Part shown: piece by piece, positions 1-11,313 of the stretch | Layout of the letters: each line of letters starts with the position of its first letter | Numbering within the stretch: position 1 is the stretch's first letter | Assembly (NCBI GenBank): GCA_001632435.1 | Contig: KV423944.1 | Location: forward strand, 71,540-135,539 | Length of the DNA: 64,000 nt | Source: Calocera cornea HHB12733 | Lineage: Eukaryota > Basidiomycota > Dacrymycetes > Dacrymycetales > Dacrymycetaceae | Direction: 5' to 3' | Notes under the pieces: generated by a model | Told to the model about the DNA's origin: nothing | Database searches by the model: none | What the model saw: the letters and a program-made list of their open reading frames with translations, nothing else | Position numbers and translations under genes: made by a program

Positions 1-638
1 AGATCCGGGCAGCCGCGGAGCAGGCGGACGAGGGCAGAAAGCGGGGGACGAAGCGCGAGGGTGTGCGAGCATCGCCAGCGCGCCGGCGCGTTCTTTTTTT
101 CAGCAATATCGATTCAGCCCGCGAGGGATCATGCACCGCGTTGGGTCTGTGTTCTGCGAGGCCCTGCCCTGTCACGTCGCCTCGCCCTGCCGTTCCGGGC
201 ACTGTTCCACTGGGTGCACCATGACCCCGGCAGTGACGCAACGCACTGGAGATATTCCGGCTCCCCCCCCGCTGCTGTCCTCCACAATGACCTACGCGCG
301 CGTCTCTTACCGCCGACGATGTTCCTGGCCAGCACCTACCGGTTGGAGAATTGCATACATGCTTCATATGCGGATTTTACGCCGGTCACCCCCAGATCAG
401 GTTGTATAAATATCTGTTGCGAGGTGCGCTGGGGATGCCCCGCACTCCACGTCTATTCTGCTCTGCTTAATCTCTCGCACACCGGCCAGCACACCCCCTT
501 CTGAAACTCTATCCCCCCCAATCGCCCCCCAAACCCGTTCTCCCCGCGCACCAAAAGCTCACCCCCTCCGTACTCCCTTGCTCGCTAGCCTCAAAGACCC
601 CCTCCCCTCCCCTCCAGCAGTCCTACACTAAACCAAAC
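1..638. other. Upstream region of the sugar transporter
   Basis: No convincing gene. Short open frames lack codon structure and recognisable domains. The stretch holds a TATA-like box and, from about 500 to the start codon, a pyrimidine-rich tract typical of fungal core promoters and leaders. Confidence 0.6.
405..412 (+). promoter_or_regulatory. TATA-like box of the sugar transporter
   Basis: TATAAATA lies about 230 bp before the transporter ATG, followed by a C/T-rich leader. It is a plausible core promoter element, judged only by sequence and position. Confidence 0.4.
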
Positions 639-2617
639 ATGGCCGGTGGCGCAGTCACGACTGGCGAGGGCATCGGAAAGCATGGCACGCCCAAGAACCC
701 CCTCTTCGCCATCTTCCTCGTCGCCTTCGCCGCCTTTGGAGGCATGCTTTACGGCTACGACACTGGTACGATCAGCGGAGTCAAGGTCATGAACGTAAGG
801 CTTGAGTTTCCCAGCCCTCAATTAGTGTCTGACCAGTTTTACAGGACTGGCTCTGCACTTTCGGAACACCAACACCTGGTGGCGCCGCTCCCTGTGCGAT
901 CTCGTAAGTTCACCCTTCATAAAGAGCTTCGTCAGGAGCTGACAAGAGTGACTAGAACCTCCGACGAGTCGCTCGTGGTCTCCATCCTCTCTGCTGGTAC
1001 CTTCTTCGGCGCGCTTATCGGCGCGCCTCTCGCCGACTGGATTGGCCGACGAATTGGCCTCATGATCGCGTGTCTCGTCTTCTCCGCCGGAGTCGCTATG
1101 CAAGTGGGCTCCGGAGAGGGTCAGTGGGCTCGTAAGCGGTTTCTCCCAAAAACCCAGGCAGAAACTGAGCCAGGAAACAGTGTTCATTGTCGGTCGTGTT
1201 GTTGCGGGTCTTGGTGTTGGCCTCGTGTCGACGATCATTCCCCTGTACCAGTCCGAATGTGCACCAAAGTGGGTCCGCGGAGCCGTTGTCTCCTGCTACC
1301 AGTGGTTCATCACCATCGGCCTCCTGCTGGCATCTGTTATCAACAACGCAACGCAAGACCGGCCGGACCATTCGTCATACCGGATCCCAATTGCGATTCA
1401 GTTCATTTGGGCGGCTATCCTGTGCTTCGGGATGATCTTCCTGCCGGAGTCCCCGCGTTACCTTGTGGGCAAGGGACGGGACGAGGAGGCCGCCAAAGCT
1501 CTTGGCTTTTTGCTTTCCCTGCCGCCCGATGATGGCACGGTGCAGGAGGAGCTGGCCGACGTCCGCGCCAACTGGATCGAGGAGCAGCAGATGGCCGGCA
1601 CGAGCTGGCTCGCCCTGCTGAGCTGGGGCCGTTCGCGCATCCTCTTCCGGACGTTTGTCGGAACGTGGCTCCAAGCGTAAGTTTGTCTCGCGCTATCGCA
1701 CGGTCTAGCCCTGACCCTTGCATAGTTGGCAACAGCTCACAGGTACTGCGCATGCACCTTCTCTTGGTAGTATGGTCGGCTAATCCTCGTATACAGGCAT
1801 CAACTTCATCTTCTACTACGGCACGACGTTCTTCCAGAATTCGGGTATCCCCAACCCGTTCCTGATTTCCGTCGCCACAAACATTGTCAACGTTTTGTAA
1901 GTGATTTTCTCCGCGGTAATACCGTGTCAACCGCTTATTGATGCCTCTTCCTAGCATGACGATCCCCGGCATTCTCGCTGTGGACCGCCTCGGCCGCCGG
2001 ACCCTCCTCATCGGCGGTGCTGCCCTCATGCTCGTTTGCGAGTTTCTTGTTGCCATCATCGGCGTGACAATCTCGGTTACCAACCAGTCCGGGCAGAAGG
2101 CGCTGGTCGCACTAGTCTGCATATACATCGCCGGATTCGCTTCGACCTGGGGTCCCATTGCATGGGTCGTTGTGGGCGAAATATTCCCGCTCAACGTCCG
2201 TGCCAAGGGTGTTGCCGTGTCCGTCGCATCCAACTGGCTGTGGAACTTTGGCATCGGCTACGCGACCCCGTACCTTGTTGACGTTGGTCCGGGTGATGCC
2301 GGTCTCGGGCCGAAAGTGTTCTTCATCTGGGGCGCTACTTGCACAGCTGCCTTGCTGTTTGCCGTCTTCTGTGTGCCTGAGGTGAGTCTCTCTGTTCAAC
2401 CATGTCGCATTCACACTAATGAGCCCCACAGACCAAGGGATTGTCTCTCGAGCAGGTCGACATATTGATCCAGCACAGCTGGCCCATCACCTCTGCCAGA
2501 TACCGCAACAAGATGGTCAACGAGAACATACACTCTAATGACGCTGCGGTGATGGCGCATGCCTTCGGTGAGAAGCAAGGTCAGCAAACTCCACCGGAGA
2601 TGCACGAGACCGTGTAG
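639..2617 (+). CDS. MFS hexose transporter
   Basis: Major facilitator superfamily sugar transporter of the plasma membrane, expected to move glucose or another monosaccharide with protons. Eight exons (639-794, 845-903, 956-1119, 1181-1676, 1726-1742, 1797-1896, 1955-2381, 2432-2617) join in frame to 534 residues, the usual family length. The N-terminus has the first membrane segment with FGGMLYGYDTGTISG. Later come the loop ADWIGRRIG, the segment VGRVVAGLGVGLVSTIIPLYQSE, WQQLTGINFIFYYGTTFF, VDRLGRRTLLIGG and the terminal signature PETKGLSLEQVD. WQQLTG falls in a 17-nt exon at 1726-1742. The start is chosen because the frame gives a normal short cytosolic tail before helix 1. The gene converges on the tropomyosin pair. 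The family is certain; the substrate is inferred. Confidence 0.93.
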
Positions 2618-3159
2618 TCGGTTCTCAAATACCAGACATCTCTCGCATCGCATCACCATGTTGTACGAATATCAAATAATGTGATCATTTCCCTGTTGAT
2701 TAGGTCATGTCACGGTACACTGTATATTCATTCACTGGCCCAACATAGCAAGTCAAAGATGGCTTGCGAACAGCGGTCATTGAATACGACTGGGATCTTT
2801 ACACCGACTGATAGTTAACTCCCGGCATCGCGTTTCCGAGGTGTACAGAAGGGCAGCTGGGAGACGGGAAAGCGAGAGGAAAACAAATGCGGCTTTCGTA
2901 AGCTGTCGTAACCATCAGCAAACATCGGACCTGGCAAGAGGGTAGGTTGTGTGCTGCCTGCAGTGTTCACTACCGGAACTTGTTGCCGATAACACATAGT
3001 TACATTAATCGCTGACAATGATACCGCCGGAGGTCCCATGTCACCTGAAAGGTACATCTACTTCATGAAGCTTGCAGAACGGCCAATACGGTATGCAGCA
3101 AACACCGCATGCGAGGATGGCAAACCGGCTGGGTCCACAGGATACGCGGAAGTTCGGAC
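2618..3159. other. Convergent 3' intergenic region
   Basis: The region separates the transporter stop from the stop of the minus-strand tropomyosin copy. It probably holds both 3' ends. No open frame with coding character was seen. Confidence 0.6.
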
Positions 3160-3742
3160 TCAGAGAGGTTCTTCCATGCTTCGGGCGAGGTCCTCGGCCT
3201 CAGTTCTTGCCTCCATGTACTTGCGCTCCATCTCCTGCGAGAAGATGAGTACTATCTCCATCCAGTCATGTCGCGGGAACGCACCTCGTACTTCTTCTCC
3301 GTATCGTCCAGTTGGTTCTCCAGAGCCGTAATTTTGCGGTCGTAGTGGTCTGCTTTGATCTCGACCATCCGCAGCCTGTTCCGACAGGCGGTGAGCCACA
3401 TGTATCAACTACAAAGTGTGTGAAAGCTCACTTGGCAGCCGTATCCTTGAGAGTCTTCTCGGAGTGCTCCAGCTCGTCTTCGAGCAGCTGAACCCTCTTG
3501 ACCAGGCTCTCATTCGACATCTGGCCCAGCTCACTCGGGGGCGTAGCAGCGGTTACATTGCCGAGCCTTCTCTCAGCGCTCTCCACCGCGGCCTCAGCGA
3601 GGCTCAGGCGATGCGCGAGCACCGCGTTATCCTGTTCCTTTTGGTCAAGGCGCTGCTCGAGTCCCTTGGCCTTCGCCTGGGCTGCCTCTAAATTGCTCAT
3701 GGCACCCTCCAATTGCATCTGCAACTGGGTAACCTTGTCCAT
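3160..3742 (-). CDS. Divergent tropomyosin-like coiled-coil protein
   Basis: Three exons give about 158 residues, close to the 161 of short fungal tropomyosins that stabilise actin cables. It starts MDKVTQLQMQLEGAM and is almost wholly heptad coiled coil. The second half runs parallel to the neighbouring copy at 4321-4983: LVKRVQLLEDELEHSEK against LTRKVQLLEEELDTAEK, then LRMVEIKADHYDRKI against LRQVDVKAEHFERQV, then a shared KKYE/EM exon junction. Two introns sit at the same places as in the neighbour, but the intron after codon 6 of the neighbour is absent here. A short TPPSE stretch near residue 70 would interrupt the coil. The tail ends SMEEPL rather than ADMDNL. It reads as a diverged tandem duplicate; whether it still binds actin is unknown. 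Confidence 0.8.
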
Positions 3743-4320
3743 GGCGGGTATGCTTGGTTGCTGATCGCTCGAGCGAGGGTGGGGGAGCAGAGGTTCGTAC
3801 GGCCCTTATTGCATCCATATGTAATACGGTCGCACGGGTCGGCGCCGCAGACCATCGGACGGAACGGCCCCGAGGGAGGTTGGCGTCCTGGTCAGCCTCA
3901 TCCATTACCTCCGCCTAGCCGGAGGCGCCCCAGGAACATCATCTGTGGGGAGAACGCGAATTCCAGGAACAGACACGCGATGCCTCGTGTGGGGTGATAA
4001 TATGCAGAACTAGTCACCCAGTGCTTGCTCGTCCCTATAGACATGTTTTACATGTCCCTTCCCACCGAATATCGCAGTTATCCGGAGGCAGCGGTAGATA
4101 GCCTGCAAAGAACGGAGCCGCACGTCAGCCACGCCTCATGAACGAGCAACCACTTGATTCTCATATATCTACACATCCGAGCATCTTCAAAGAAACCATA
4201 TAGCGTTTAGGAGGTATGTAGAATGTGGGTTGCGGAACGGAGAAGATGACAGCAAGACAAGACGATATCGTAAGAGGCGTGGATGTACGTGAGTACGTAG
4301 GGTAGACAGTGGACGGCCGC
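3743..4320. other. Spacer between tropomyosin copies
   Basis: The spacer holds the promoter of the downstream copy (minus strand) and the 3' end of the upstream copy. No additional gene is visible. A length near 0.58 kb is enough for an independent promoter. Confidence 0.6.
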
Positions 4321-4983
4321 TCAGAGGTTGTCCATGTCCGCGGCGAGGTCGTCGAGCGCCTTCTGGGACGCCTTGTACTTCTCGACCATTTCCTAAGAGG
4401 ACGTTCAGAACTGGCGAGAGAATAAGATATTCCATGGGACGCACCTCGTACTTCTTCTCCCACGCGTCTCGCTCCTGCTCAGCATGGGTGACCTGGCGCT
4501 CGAAGTGCTCGGCCTTGACATCCACTTGCCGGAGCCTGCAGCGGTAGATCGTCAATCAGAGGTATCAGTATGCAACGTGGGAGTTGGAAGACGCACTTCT
4601 CGACTGTCTCCTTCATGTTCTTCTCAGCGGTATCGAGTTCCTCCTCGAGGAGCTGAACCTTCCTGGTGAGGTTCTCGTTGGTCTTCTTGTTGCTCTCGCC
4701 CTCGTCCGCAGCGCCCTTTGTCTCGGCGAGCTTAGCCTCGGCCTTTTCCAACGCGTCCTGGGCGAGGCCGAGTTGGTGCTGGAGGGAGGAGATCTCATGA
4801 TCCTTCTGGAGCAGAGTTTGCTCGAGATCCTTGTTCTTCTTCTCCGCAACCTCTGCACGCTCGGCGGCAGCGTCGGCCTCGGTGCGCAGGGAAGCGAGTC
4901 TCTGATCGCGACGCGTGGAATGTCAACAGGTTGAACGCGTCGTTGGATGGGATATATGCGCGTACCTCCTTGATCCTATCCAT
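4321..4983 (-). CDS. Tropomyosin
   Basis: Actin-filament-binding coiled-coil protein, the counterpart of fission yeast Cdc8 and budding yeast Tpm2, needed for formin-built actin cables and contractile rings. Four exons assemble to about 161 residues, the length typical of fungal short tropomyosins. Exon 1 is only MDRIKE; the protein continues RLASLRTEADAAAERAEVAE and keeps an unbroken heptad pattern rich in A, E, K and L to the end ADMDNL. There is no signal peptide or membrane segment. It lies head to tail with a diverged copy at 3160-3742 and is divergent from the DUF2408 gene. The canonical start MDxIKE and intact C-terminus suggest this is the functional orthologue. Confidence 0.92.
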
Positions 4984-5404
4984 TATTGTTGGTCAAAGGT
5001 ACGTAGGGTGGGTAAGAGACGTGGATCTGTGGAGCTGGTCGTGTGGAACGTGGATGTATGCGGTTGACCTTGCCTTTGACCGCGCCTCAAGGGGTTTGGA
5101 CGGAGGCACTGCAGCGCGGCCGGATGGAATGCTTGACCCGAGGGGCCCAGCCACGTGATGCGCTGGGGCCGGGACCCCTTGCTTGGCCATCGCCCTCTCC
5201 GTCTCCGCCCCGCCGTCAGCCTACTTCCTCCGCCACCCCTCGCATTCGCGCCCACTCTTACCGGGCGGCAAACAGGCGGTCGACGCGCACACTCCTTGTA
5301 CTTGTACTACCATCTTCATCAGATCACACCACCCTGCATATACTACTGACTCGCCAGCAATCCCGCCCCCTCCCTATCCTACCCTCTCATCCTCTTACTC
5401 AACC
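4984..5404. promoter_or_regulatory. Divergent promoter region, tropomyosin and DUF2408 gene
   Basis: About 420 bp separate the two start codons, so both promoters must lie here. The sequence near 5190-5400 is C/T-rich, as expected of the DUF2408 leader. No further gene was seen. Confidence 0.5.
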
Positions 5405-7147
5405 ATGGCCTCCATGGCAGCCGTCCCCCAGGAGGAATTGCCGATCCTAGAGGCAGTCATAAAGTACGCCGACCGCCTCCTATCTCATGATCGTCCCTAT
5501 CTGATACGGCTATCACAGTCTACGCAACCGTCTTACTGTCCTCAAGAAGAACCGCGGCGAGTTCATCAAAGCGCAGGACGTGCAGAACATCTATCAAGCG
5601 GTAGTCAAGCAGAGTGCGCCTCATATCCACTCGATCTCAACGATCTGATCTGACATGACATTCAGTTATCAAGCTCAACGAGATCAGAGATGTCGAAGCG
5701 CCGCACGTTAGCAACCGCCTCGACACCACCCTCGCCGACGTCTTCAACTTGCTCTCGCTCTTCTTCCTCACGATAGGCAAGAACAGGGAGGCGCCGGCCA
5801 CATACTCGCAAATAGCAAGTATACAAGTACGTTCAATCCCTTTCCGTTCATGTATAGCATCTCATCGCAATCATAGCAACTTCTTGACCATATCAACGAG
5901 TCTGGAGTGTATGGCGAATCCGACCTCCAGCCATTCAAGCACCGTCTAGCCGACTTACGGCAGATTGTACGGAAAGATGCAGAGACGGGCCTGCACCCGC
6001 CTGCGATGATCAAGCTCCTAGAGAGGAAACTGGACAAGTGCGGTACGCTCGGCCCCACATCATGCCGGTCCTGCTTCGGCTGCTGACTCACCGGCTTCCA
6101 GAATCGTCTCTGAAGGCGCTCGAGCTGGCCCTCTCCGAGCTCTCCCCAGAGCTTGTGCCCATACACCAGCGGCTTGTTACCATCCGACGGCAGCTGGCAG
6201 CCATAGCAGGGAAGGCGAAGCCCTCCAAGGCGGACATGCAGCCGCTCCTGGAGGAGCTGCGGAATATCGACTCGTGCGTTGCATGCCGAGCGCCTAATAG
6301 ACCCCTGTATACTAATCTTCTGATAGGAAACGCGTGGACGGCAAATTCGTCGGGCCAGGGGGAGCACCCGTGACCTCGTCCCAAGCGCTCTGTCAGTCCC
6401 TTCTGGAAGAATGCTTCGACATCACCCAGGAGATCCGCGCGATGGAAGACGAGGTCTCCCCGCCGCTGAAGCCCATCTACGACCGCCTGATGGAGATGCG
6501 CACCCAGCTCGAGGGGCTCGTCATGACCCATCGGTGGACGCTGCGCGAGACGGACTTGTGGAACTACTCACATGCGCTGCGGGACATTGACAGCATGCGT
6601 GTGGACGGCAAGTTCGTGGATGCCGACGGGAACAAGCCACCGGGACAGTTCGTGCTGCTATACTTACTGCGCCGATGCTATGGCTTGATCTACCGACTCC
6701 TGTCGTCAAGCGAGCCCGTATCGGAGGAGTTGATGCCCATAGTGAGTGTAGTCGGATTTGATTCCGACTGGTAACTCATGCCTCGTTCAGGCGAACAAGC
6801 TGTCGACAGTGAAGAAGTGCCTGAATGAAGTCCTGAAATATGGCGGATCGTTCAGTCCTCGTGACTTGTGGCCTGTAAGTTTTATGCTTCATTCAGGTCG
6901 TTATAAGCTAACGTCTGTCGTAGTACCAACTTGCCCTTCATCAGATTGATTCAATGAGGAAGGATGGCAAGTTCATCGGTGTAGAAGGCAACGTGCCAGA
7001 GGGTCAGGGTATTGTCATGGCACATCTGAACGAGTGCCACGAGCTCTTGGAAATGGTAGGTCTCTTCCACACATGCCTTCTAACCTGGCTGACATTGCTT
7101 CTCAGTTGAAGGAATCGATGGACCAGGACGACGATGAAGAGCCATAG
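5405..7147 (+). CDS. DUF2408 / UPF0662 family protein
   Basis: Conserved fungal protein of unknown biochemical function, in the family of S. pombe UPF0662 C30C2.08. About ten exons join in frame, starting MASMAAVPQEELPILEAVIN and ending MDQDDDEEP. Family-like segments are LRNRLTVLKKNRGEF, VSNRLDTTLADVFNLLSLFF, LSPELVPIHQRLVTIRRQL and the repeated pattern RVDGKFV / DSMRVDGKFVD / DSMRKDGKFIG, which occurs in both halves of the protein. It is all-helical in appearance, with no membrane segment or signal peptide and an acidic C-terminus. Several exon edges (near 5465-5519 and 5613-5666) were placed by frame and splice consensus. The family call is fairly sure; the function is not known. Confidence 0.85.
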
Positions 7148-7636
7148 CGACGTGAGCTTGGGTGATGAAACCGTGTCAGGAGTCGCGGGAATACGTGAAA
7201 GAATCGGGCCTGTAGAATAATTCTCTTGTTGTCTTGGTGGTACCTAACTCTGCTCAGTATAACAGACGGTGTTGCACAATGCCTTGAAGAGGCCCCATCG
7301 TGGGGCCTCTGCGCATGCGCGCGTTGGTGCGTGCCACGGTCATGCGCAATTTGTTCAACACAACGTCCCAGTGCCGGATATAAAGGCAACGGTGACAGCG
7401 CGCATGCAGCTTGTATACTACCAGTAGTCGCAATGAAATGAAGTTCAGTCTAACACCAACTCGGAGCCGAGCCTGCCCAGCCATAACTCCGTGCCGAGCC
7501 GTTACGCCACCCGAAGTGCGCCGAGGGATGACCGCTCACGCGCCGATTTTCCCGCGCCAAATTTGGCCGGTCCCTTTGCCGTCCTCGCCCTCTTCCTCGT
7601 CATCCCCCCTTCCCCCTGCCCACCCATCGAACGAAA
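7148..7636. other. Intergenic, upstream of TIM44
   Basis: The region holds the DUF2408 3' end and the TIM44 promoter, with a C/T-rich leader from about 7555 to 7620. No gene was seen. Confidence 0.55.
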
Positions 7637-9326
7637 ATGCTGCGCGCAATAGCGTCCTCCTCTACTTCTCCAGTATACCGCGCAGCTGCTCAGCGTCCGA
7701 CAGCCCGGGCAGCGGCCATCGCCCGCTCACGCCGGCTACCAGCGGCCGCAGCGGCGCCAAGGGCACTGCATACCAGCCAACCGCGGCGGGACGAGCTGCC
7801 CAAGTCGCCCTTCCAGACATTCGTCGATGTCCTACGGGACGAGATCCGCAAGAACAGGGAGCTTCAGGAGAATGTCAAGCAGCTACAGGGCGACATTGGC
7901 AAGGTGCAGGACTCGGAGGCCATGAAGCGGGCGAAGGAGATGTATGAGCGGGCGAGGTTGACAAGTAGTATCAAGGAGAACCCGAGGCTCAGGGCGGCCG
8001 CGGAGGAGATGAAGAAGGCGGGTATTAAGGTCGGGGATGCGGTGAGCGAGGCGATGAAGGGATTGGAGGAGAGCGAGTTCATGAAGGGGGTATGTATTCT
8101 CAACCCCTTCTGACCAGGTCGATTCTAAGTGTCCGTCTAGATTGCCCGCGCGAGTGCGGCAGTCTCCTCCGCCGTCTCCTCTACTACCGAGCCGATTCGC
8201 AACACCGCTGCATACAAGGCGATGGCCGAAGCTGTCGTGGAGGCGTTGGACGACTCGGGCAGCACACGCCACGCCGGGTACGAGGAGAAGGAGGTGCGCC
8301 GGATGCGGCGGCAAAAACGGCTCGCCAAGGCGGGACAGGAAGGGCGCCTAGCGGCTCGTCAGGCGGCTCTCCAGGCCGGGAGGAGCGCCTCCAGCATGGC
8401 ATCGCAGCAGGCCAGGACGGCGGCGGACCCCGAGTGCGTGTGCTTCAGTTCTGAGCTAGGAATCTGCTGATGTAGTTGGGGCAGGGCCGGCTCCGCATTG
8501 GTACTACATAAAGATGCGGCGAAGCACGAAGCTTGGGAGCGGCTCAAGTCTACCAACCCAGTGCTGCGCACTTTCTCCCAGCTGAAGCAGCAGTACGACG
8601 AGTCGGAGAACCCGGTCGTCGCGACCATACGCGGGATCACGAGCAGCATCGGGAGCTTCTTCGACGAGACGGAGATGGCAAAGGTGGTGCGCTTGCTGCG
8701 ACAAATGGATCCGACTTTCTCGGTGGAACCGTTCACGAGGGAGCTTAGGGAATACATCATCCCTGAGGTGGTGGACGCGTATCTGAGCGCGGATAAGGAG
8801 GCATTGCAGATGTGGTGCGGGGAGGCGGTGAGCTCTGTTCTCTTCGGGATTTGGGATTGAGAGGCTGATGGCCCTGGGCAAAGACGTATCACGTGCTCTG
8901 GGCGACTATGGAGCAGTATCTCAGGCAGGGGCTTGTGAGCGACAGCAAGGTGCTCGACATCCGACAGGTCGACGTGCGTCCGCTTTCTCCCATGTCCCGT
9001 CCTCGTCTACTGACCCTGATGTCCCGCGCATAGCTCACAACAGGCCGTATACTGGAGAACGACGTGCCCGTGTTCGTCGTGACCTTCGCTACACAGGAGA
9101 TTCTCCTCTTCCGTAACGCCAAGTCGGGTGAGGTTGTCGTCGGCGCGGCGGACAAGGTCGAGCAGTGCTCGTACGCCGCCGTGCTCACGCGCGTCGAGGA
9201 GGAGCTCGAGAACCCCGTCACGGGCGGGTGGAAGGTCGTCGAGGTGCGTTCTCCCTCGCCTCTCAGCCATGAAGCGCGCTAACGCAGTTGTAGATGGCAC
9301 GGCGCTCCGCGAGAGGGTTCCTGTAG
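7637..9326 (+). CDS. TIM44: Mitochondrial import subunit TIM44
   Basis: Peripheral inner-membrane protein that tethers mitochondrial Hsp70 to the TIM23 channel and helps pull presequence proteins into the matrix. Six exons (7637-8089, 8141-8433, 8485-8827, 8884-8973, 9034-9243, 9294-9326) give 473 residues in frame. The first 50 residues are rich in R, A and S with almost no acids and end at LHTSQPRRDE, a typical matrix presequence. Next come SPFQTFVDVLRDEIRKN and a charged coiled region with KEMYERARLTSSIKENPRL. The C-terminal Tim44 domain follows: ETEMAKVVRLLRQMDPTF, then VDAYLSADKEALQMWCGEA and VPVFVVTFATQEILLFRNA. The last exon codes only eleven residues. The gene stands alone. Confidence 0.92.
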
Positions 9327-10792
9327 GGACCCCACGCCTAGATTAGATACAACCAAGGCGTTAATCAGCACCCCTCCACCGGCCGTTAATCCCGCACAGC
9401 CGCGCGTGCGCTCGAGGCGCTTTTGACATAGCGAGCCAAAAGCTTTGGACCGCACATGCGCTCCTTTGCTTCGCTATTGCGAGCTAAAGGGTCAAAATTG
9501 TATAAGGCAACCGAGTGGACGGACCGATCGGCCCACTTGCGCCACGCCCTGTGCCGTTCATTATCAAACAGCGCTCGTCACACTTGATCCCTGAGATGGT
9601 CCTCCATTGTCCCCTCCGGTGCCCAGAACGGTATAGTAATCGGCTAGAGGCCAGGGGCGAGCGCTGGGTGTCCGGATCAGGCGCCCCGCTCAGAGGGGAG
9701 ATCGGATGTCCTCCGGGGACGTGGCGGGGATATGCGCGCCTCGGACGGATTTGTAACGCCTGCCTGGGCTCCGCGGGCGGCTCCCCGCCTGACTGGGAAA
9801 CGTGGAGGTGCGGCGCAGTGACAATCTCAGGAATGGAAACGTGTATCAACATGAATATGGGAATTGACAGCCGATGTCGAAGAATGTCAAGGACGTCGTT
9901 AATGAGCTAACCCTGGCGCTTCCATTCGTCATCCGTGCTCATTGTCCGCCCGAAATGGGAGGATGAAGTCATGCCCGCATTCCCTCCGGCGAACCATGCA
10001 GATTCGCCAGCGAGCGTCACCAGTTAAGTATACCACCTGACAACATGGCGCAGGGGACCTGGGAAGGTGCACTGCAGGAGGCGCACACAGGCTAGCCTCC
10101 CAGACTCTAATTCAAGTTCATCCGCCCGAGCCCTCCCACTTCCTATTCCCATTCCTATTCGGACGCCCCCCCGGCCCTGCTGGGCTCTTCACCGTGGCTT
10201 CCATTCAGATAACGGCGCGGTCACAAGGTCGGGCGCGCTGGGCTGATAGCTGCCACTTGCGCGTGGAGAAGCGCGCAGAAGCCCGCATATGCGCATATGC
10301 GGCCGGGACTCCTGCGCATCGCCCTTGCCCCAGGTCGCGCTGCCAGTCTGTCCGCCAGCTGATTGCTATGCGGATCTAGTCGTTGTGGATTGTGGACGGC
10401 CCACACTGCGCAAGCTGGCTTATCACAACTTATCGACCCCTGGCTGGAAGCGTTCGCGCTGACCGCCCGCCCGGCGGCACGCGCCCTCCGTGGTTCGCCG
10501 GCGGTCTGGCCGGGAGGGTGCTCCCCCTCCCAAACCCGCTAAAATACGTCTTCTTGCGCATTGATGATGCTGCTGCCCCTCCGGCCCCGCTCTTGGTTCT
10601 TCCATTGCACCTTCGTGCCCTCCCGGTCCACGGGGGGGGCTGGATGGACGCGGAATATTCGCGGTATTCCTCTCCTGTGCCATTCTGTGTGCGAATATAT
10701 AGAGCTGTCCCTGGATGGACCGGGTGATGACAGCCTCCAGCCCGCCCTGGGCACCACCTCCCACGGCCAAGTTGCATGCCCCATCGCCCGCC
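9327..10792. other. Intergenic region of about 1.5 kb
   Basis: No supported gene. Open frames of up to 130 codons occur on both strands but lack splice logic and recognisable domains. An AT-rich box (ATATATAG near 10695) precedes the small gene that follows. Confidence 0.5.
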
Positions 10793-11313
10793 ATGAGCAG
10801 TGCAAATGCAAAGACGAGCATTGTACGTACAATTACGGCACGGCGAGCCTTATCGCTGACTGTATTGACAACACCAGTTTACGCCCGAGTTCATGTCCAC
10901 CTTCCAAGCAGGATATTCCCAATGGCAGCAACGCAACCTAGACGCAGCTTTCCATGCTCTTCAGCATGAATACTGCCCCAAAAGCCGTATGGGATCCCCC
11001 TTGCGGCAGTCGAGCTGCTCACATGGGCAACAGAATCCGAGATGGCATCAGCCTGGCGCAAGCTGGACGATCACGCCCGCAGTCAGCTGTACAACGAAGC
11101 GATCAAAACGTTCATGCGCGAGGCGTACGCCAGCGTGAAGCTGCTGAGCGTGCCGTCCGTGTACGCCGAGCTCGTGAAGGTGTTCGACCATGCCGTGTGG
11201 GTACGTGCGCCGATTCCCCCCCCCCCCCGTCACGTGTCGCGTCCGGTGACTGATTGAATGCGCCGCACCCTTTCCTCCTCCAGGAAGCGACGGCCAAGGA
11301 AGACTGGCTGTGA
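10793..11313 (+). CDS. Small unknown protein, reading frame needs a 23-nt splice or has a frameshift
   Basis: I do not recognise this protein. Exon 1 (10793-10822, MSSANAKTSI) joins cleanly over a 55-nt intron to FTPEFMSTFQAGYSQWQQR (10878 on). The last exon EATAKEDWL (11284-11313) joins over a normal intron at 11201-11283. Between them the frame changes near 10987. Removing 10987-11009, which begins GTATGG and ends GGCAG, restores one frame (LELLTWATESEMASAWRK) and 119 codons in total, but 23 nt is far below the usual fungal intron minimum. A one-base assembly error or a broken gene would look the same. No membrane segment or signal peptide is visible; the C-terminal half looks helical. A TATA-like box lies about 95 bp upstream. 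Confidence 0.45.

Noticed and set aside
61..504. 147-codon plus-strand frame upstream of the transporter
   Set aside because: No domain, contradictory overlapping frames, and it covers the TATA box and leader region.
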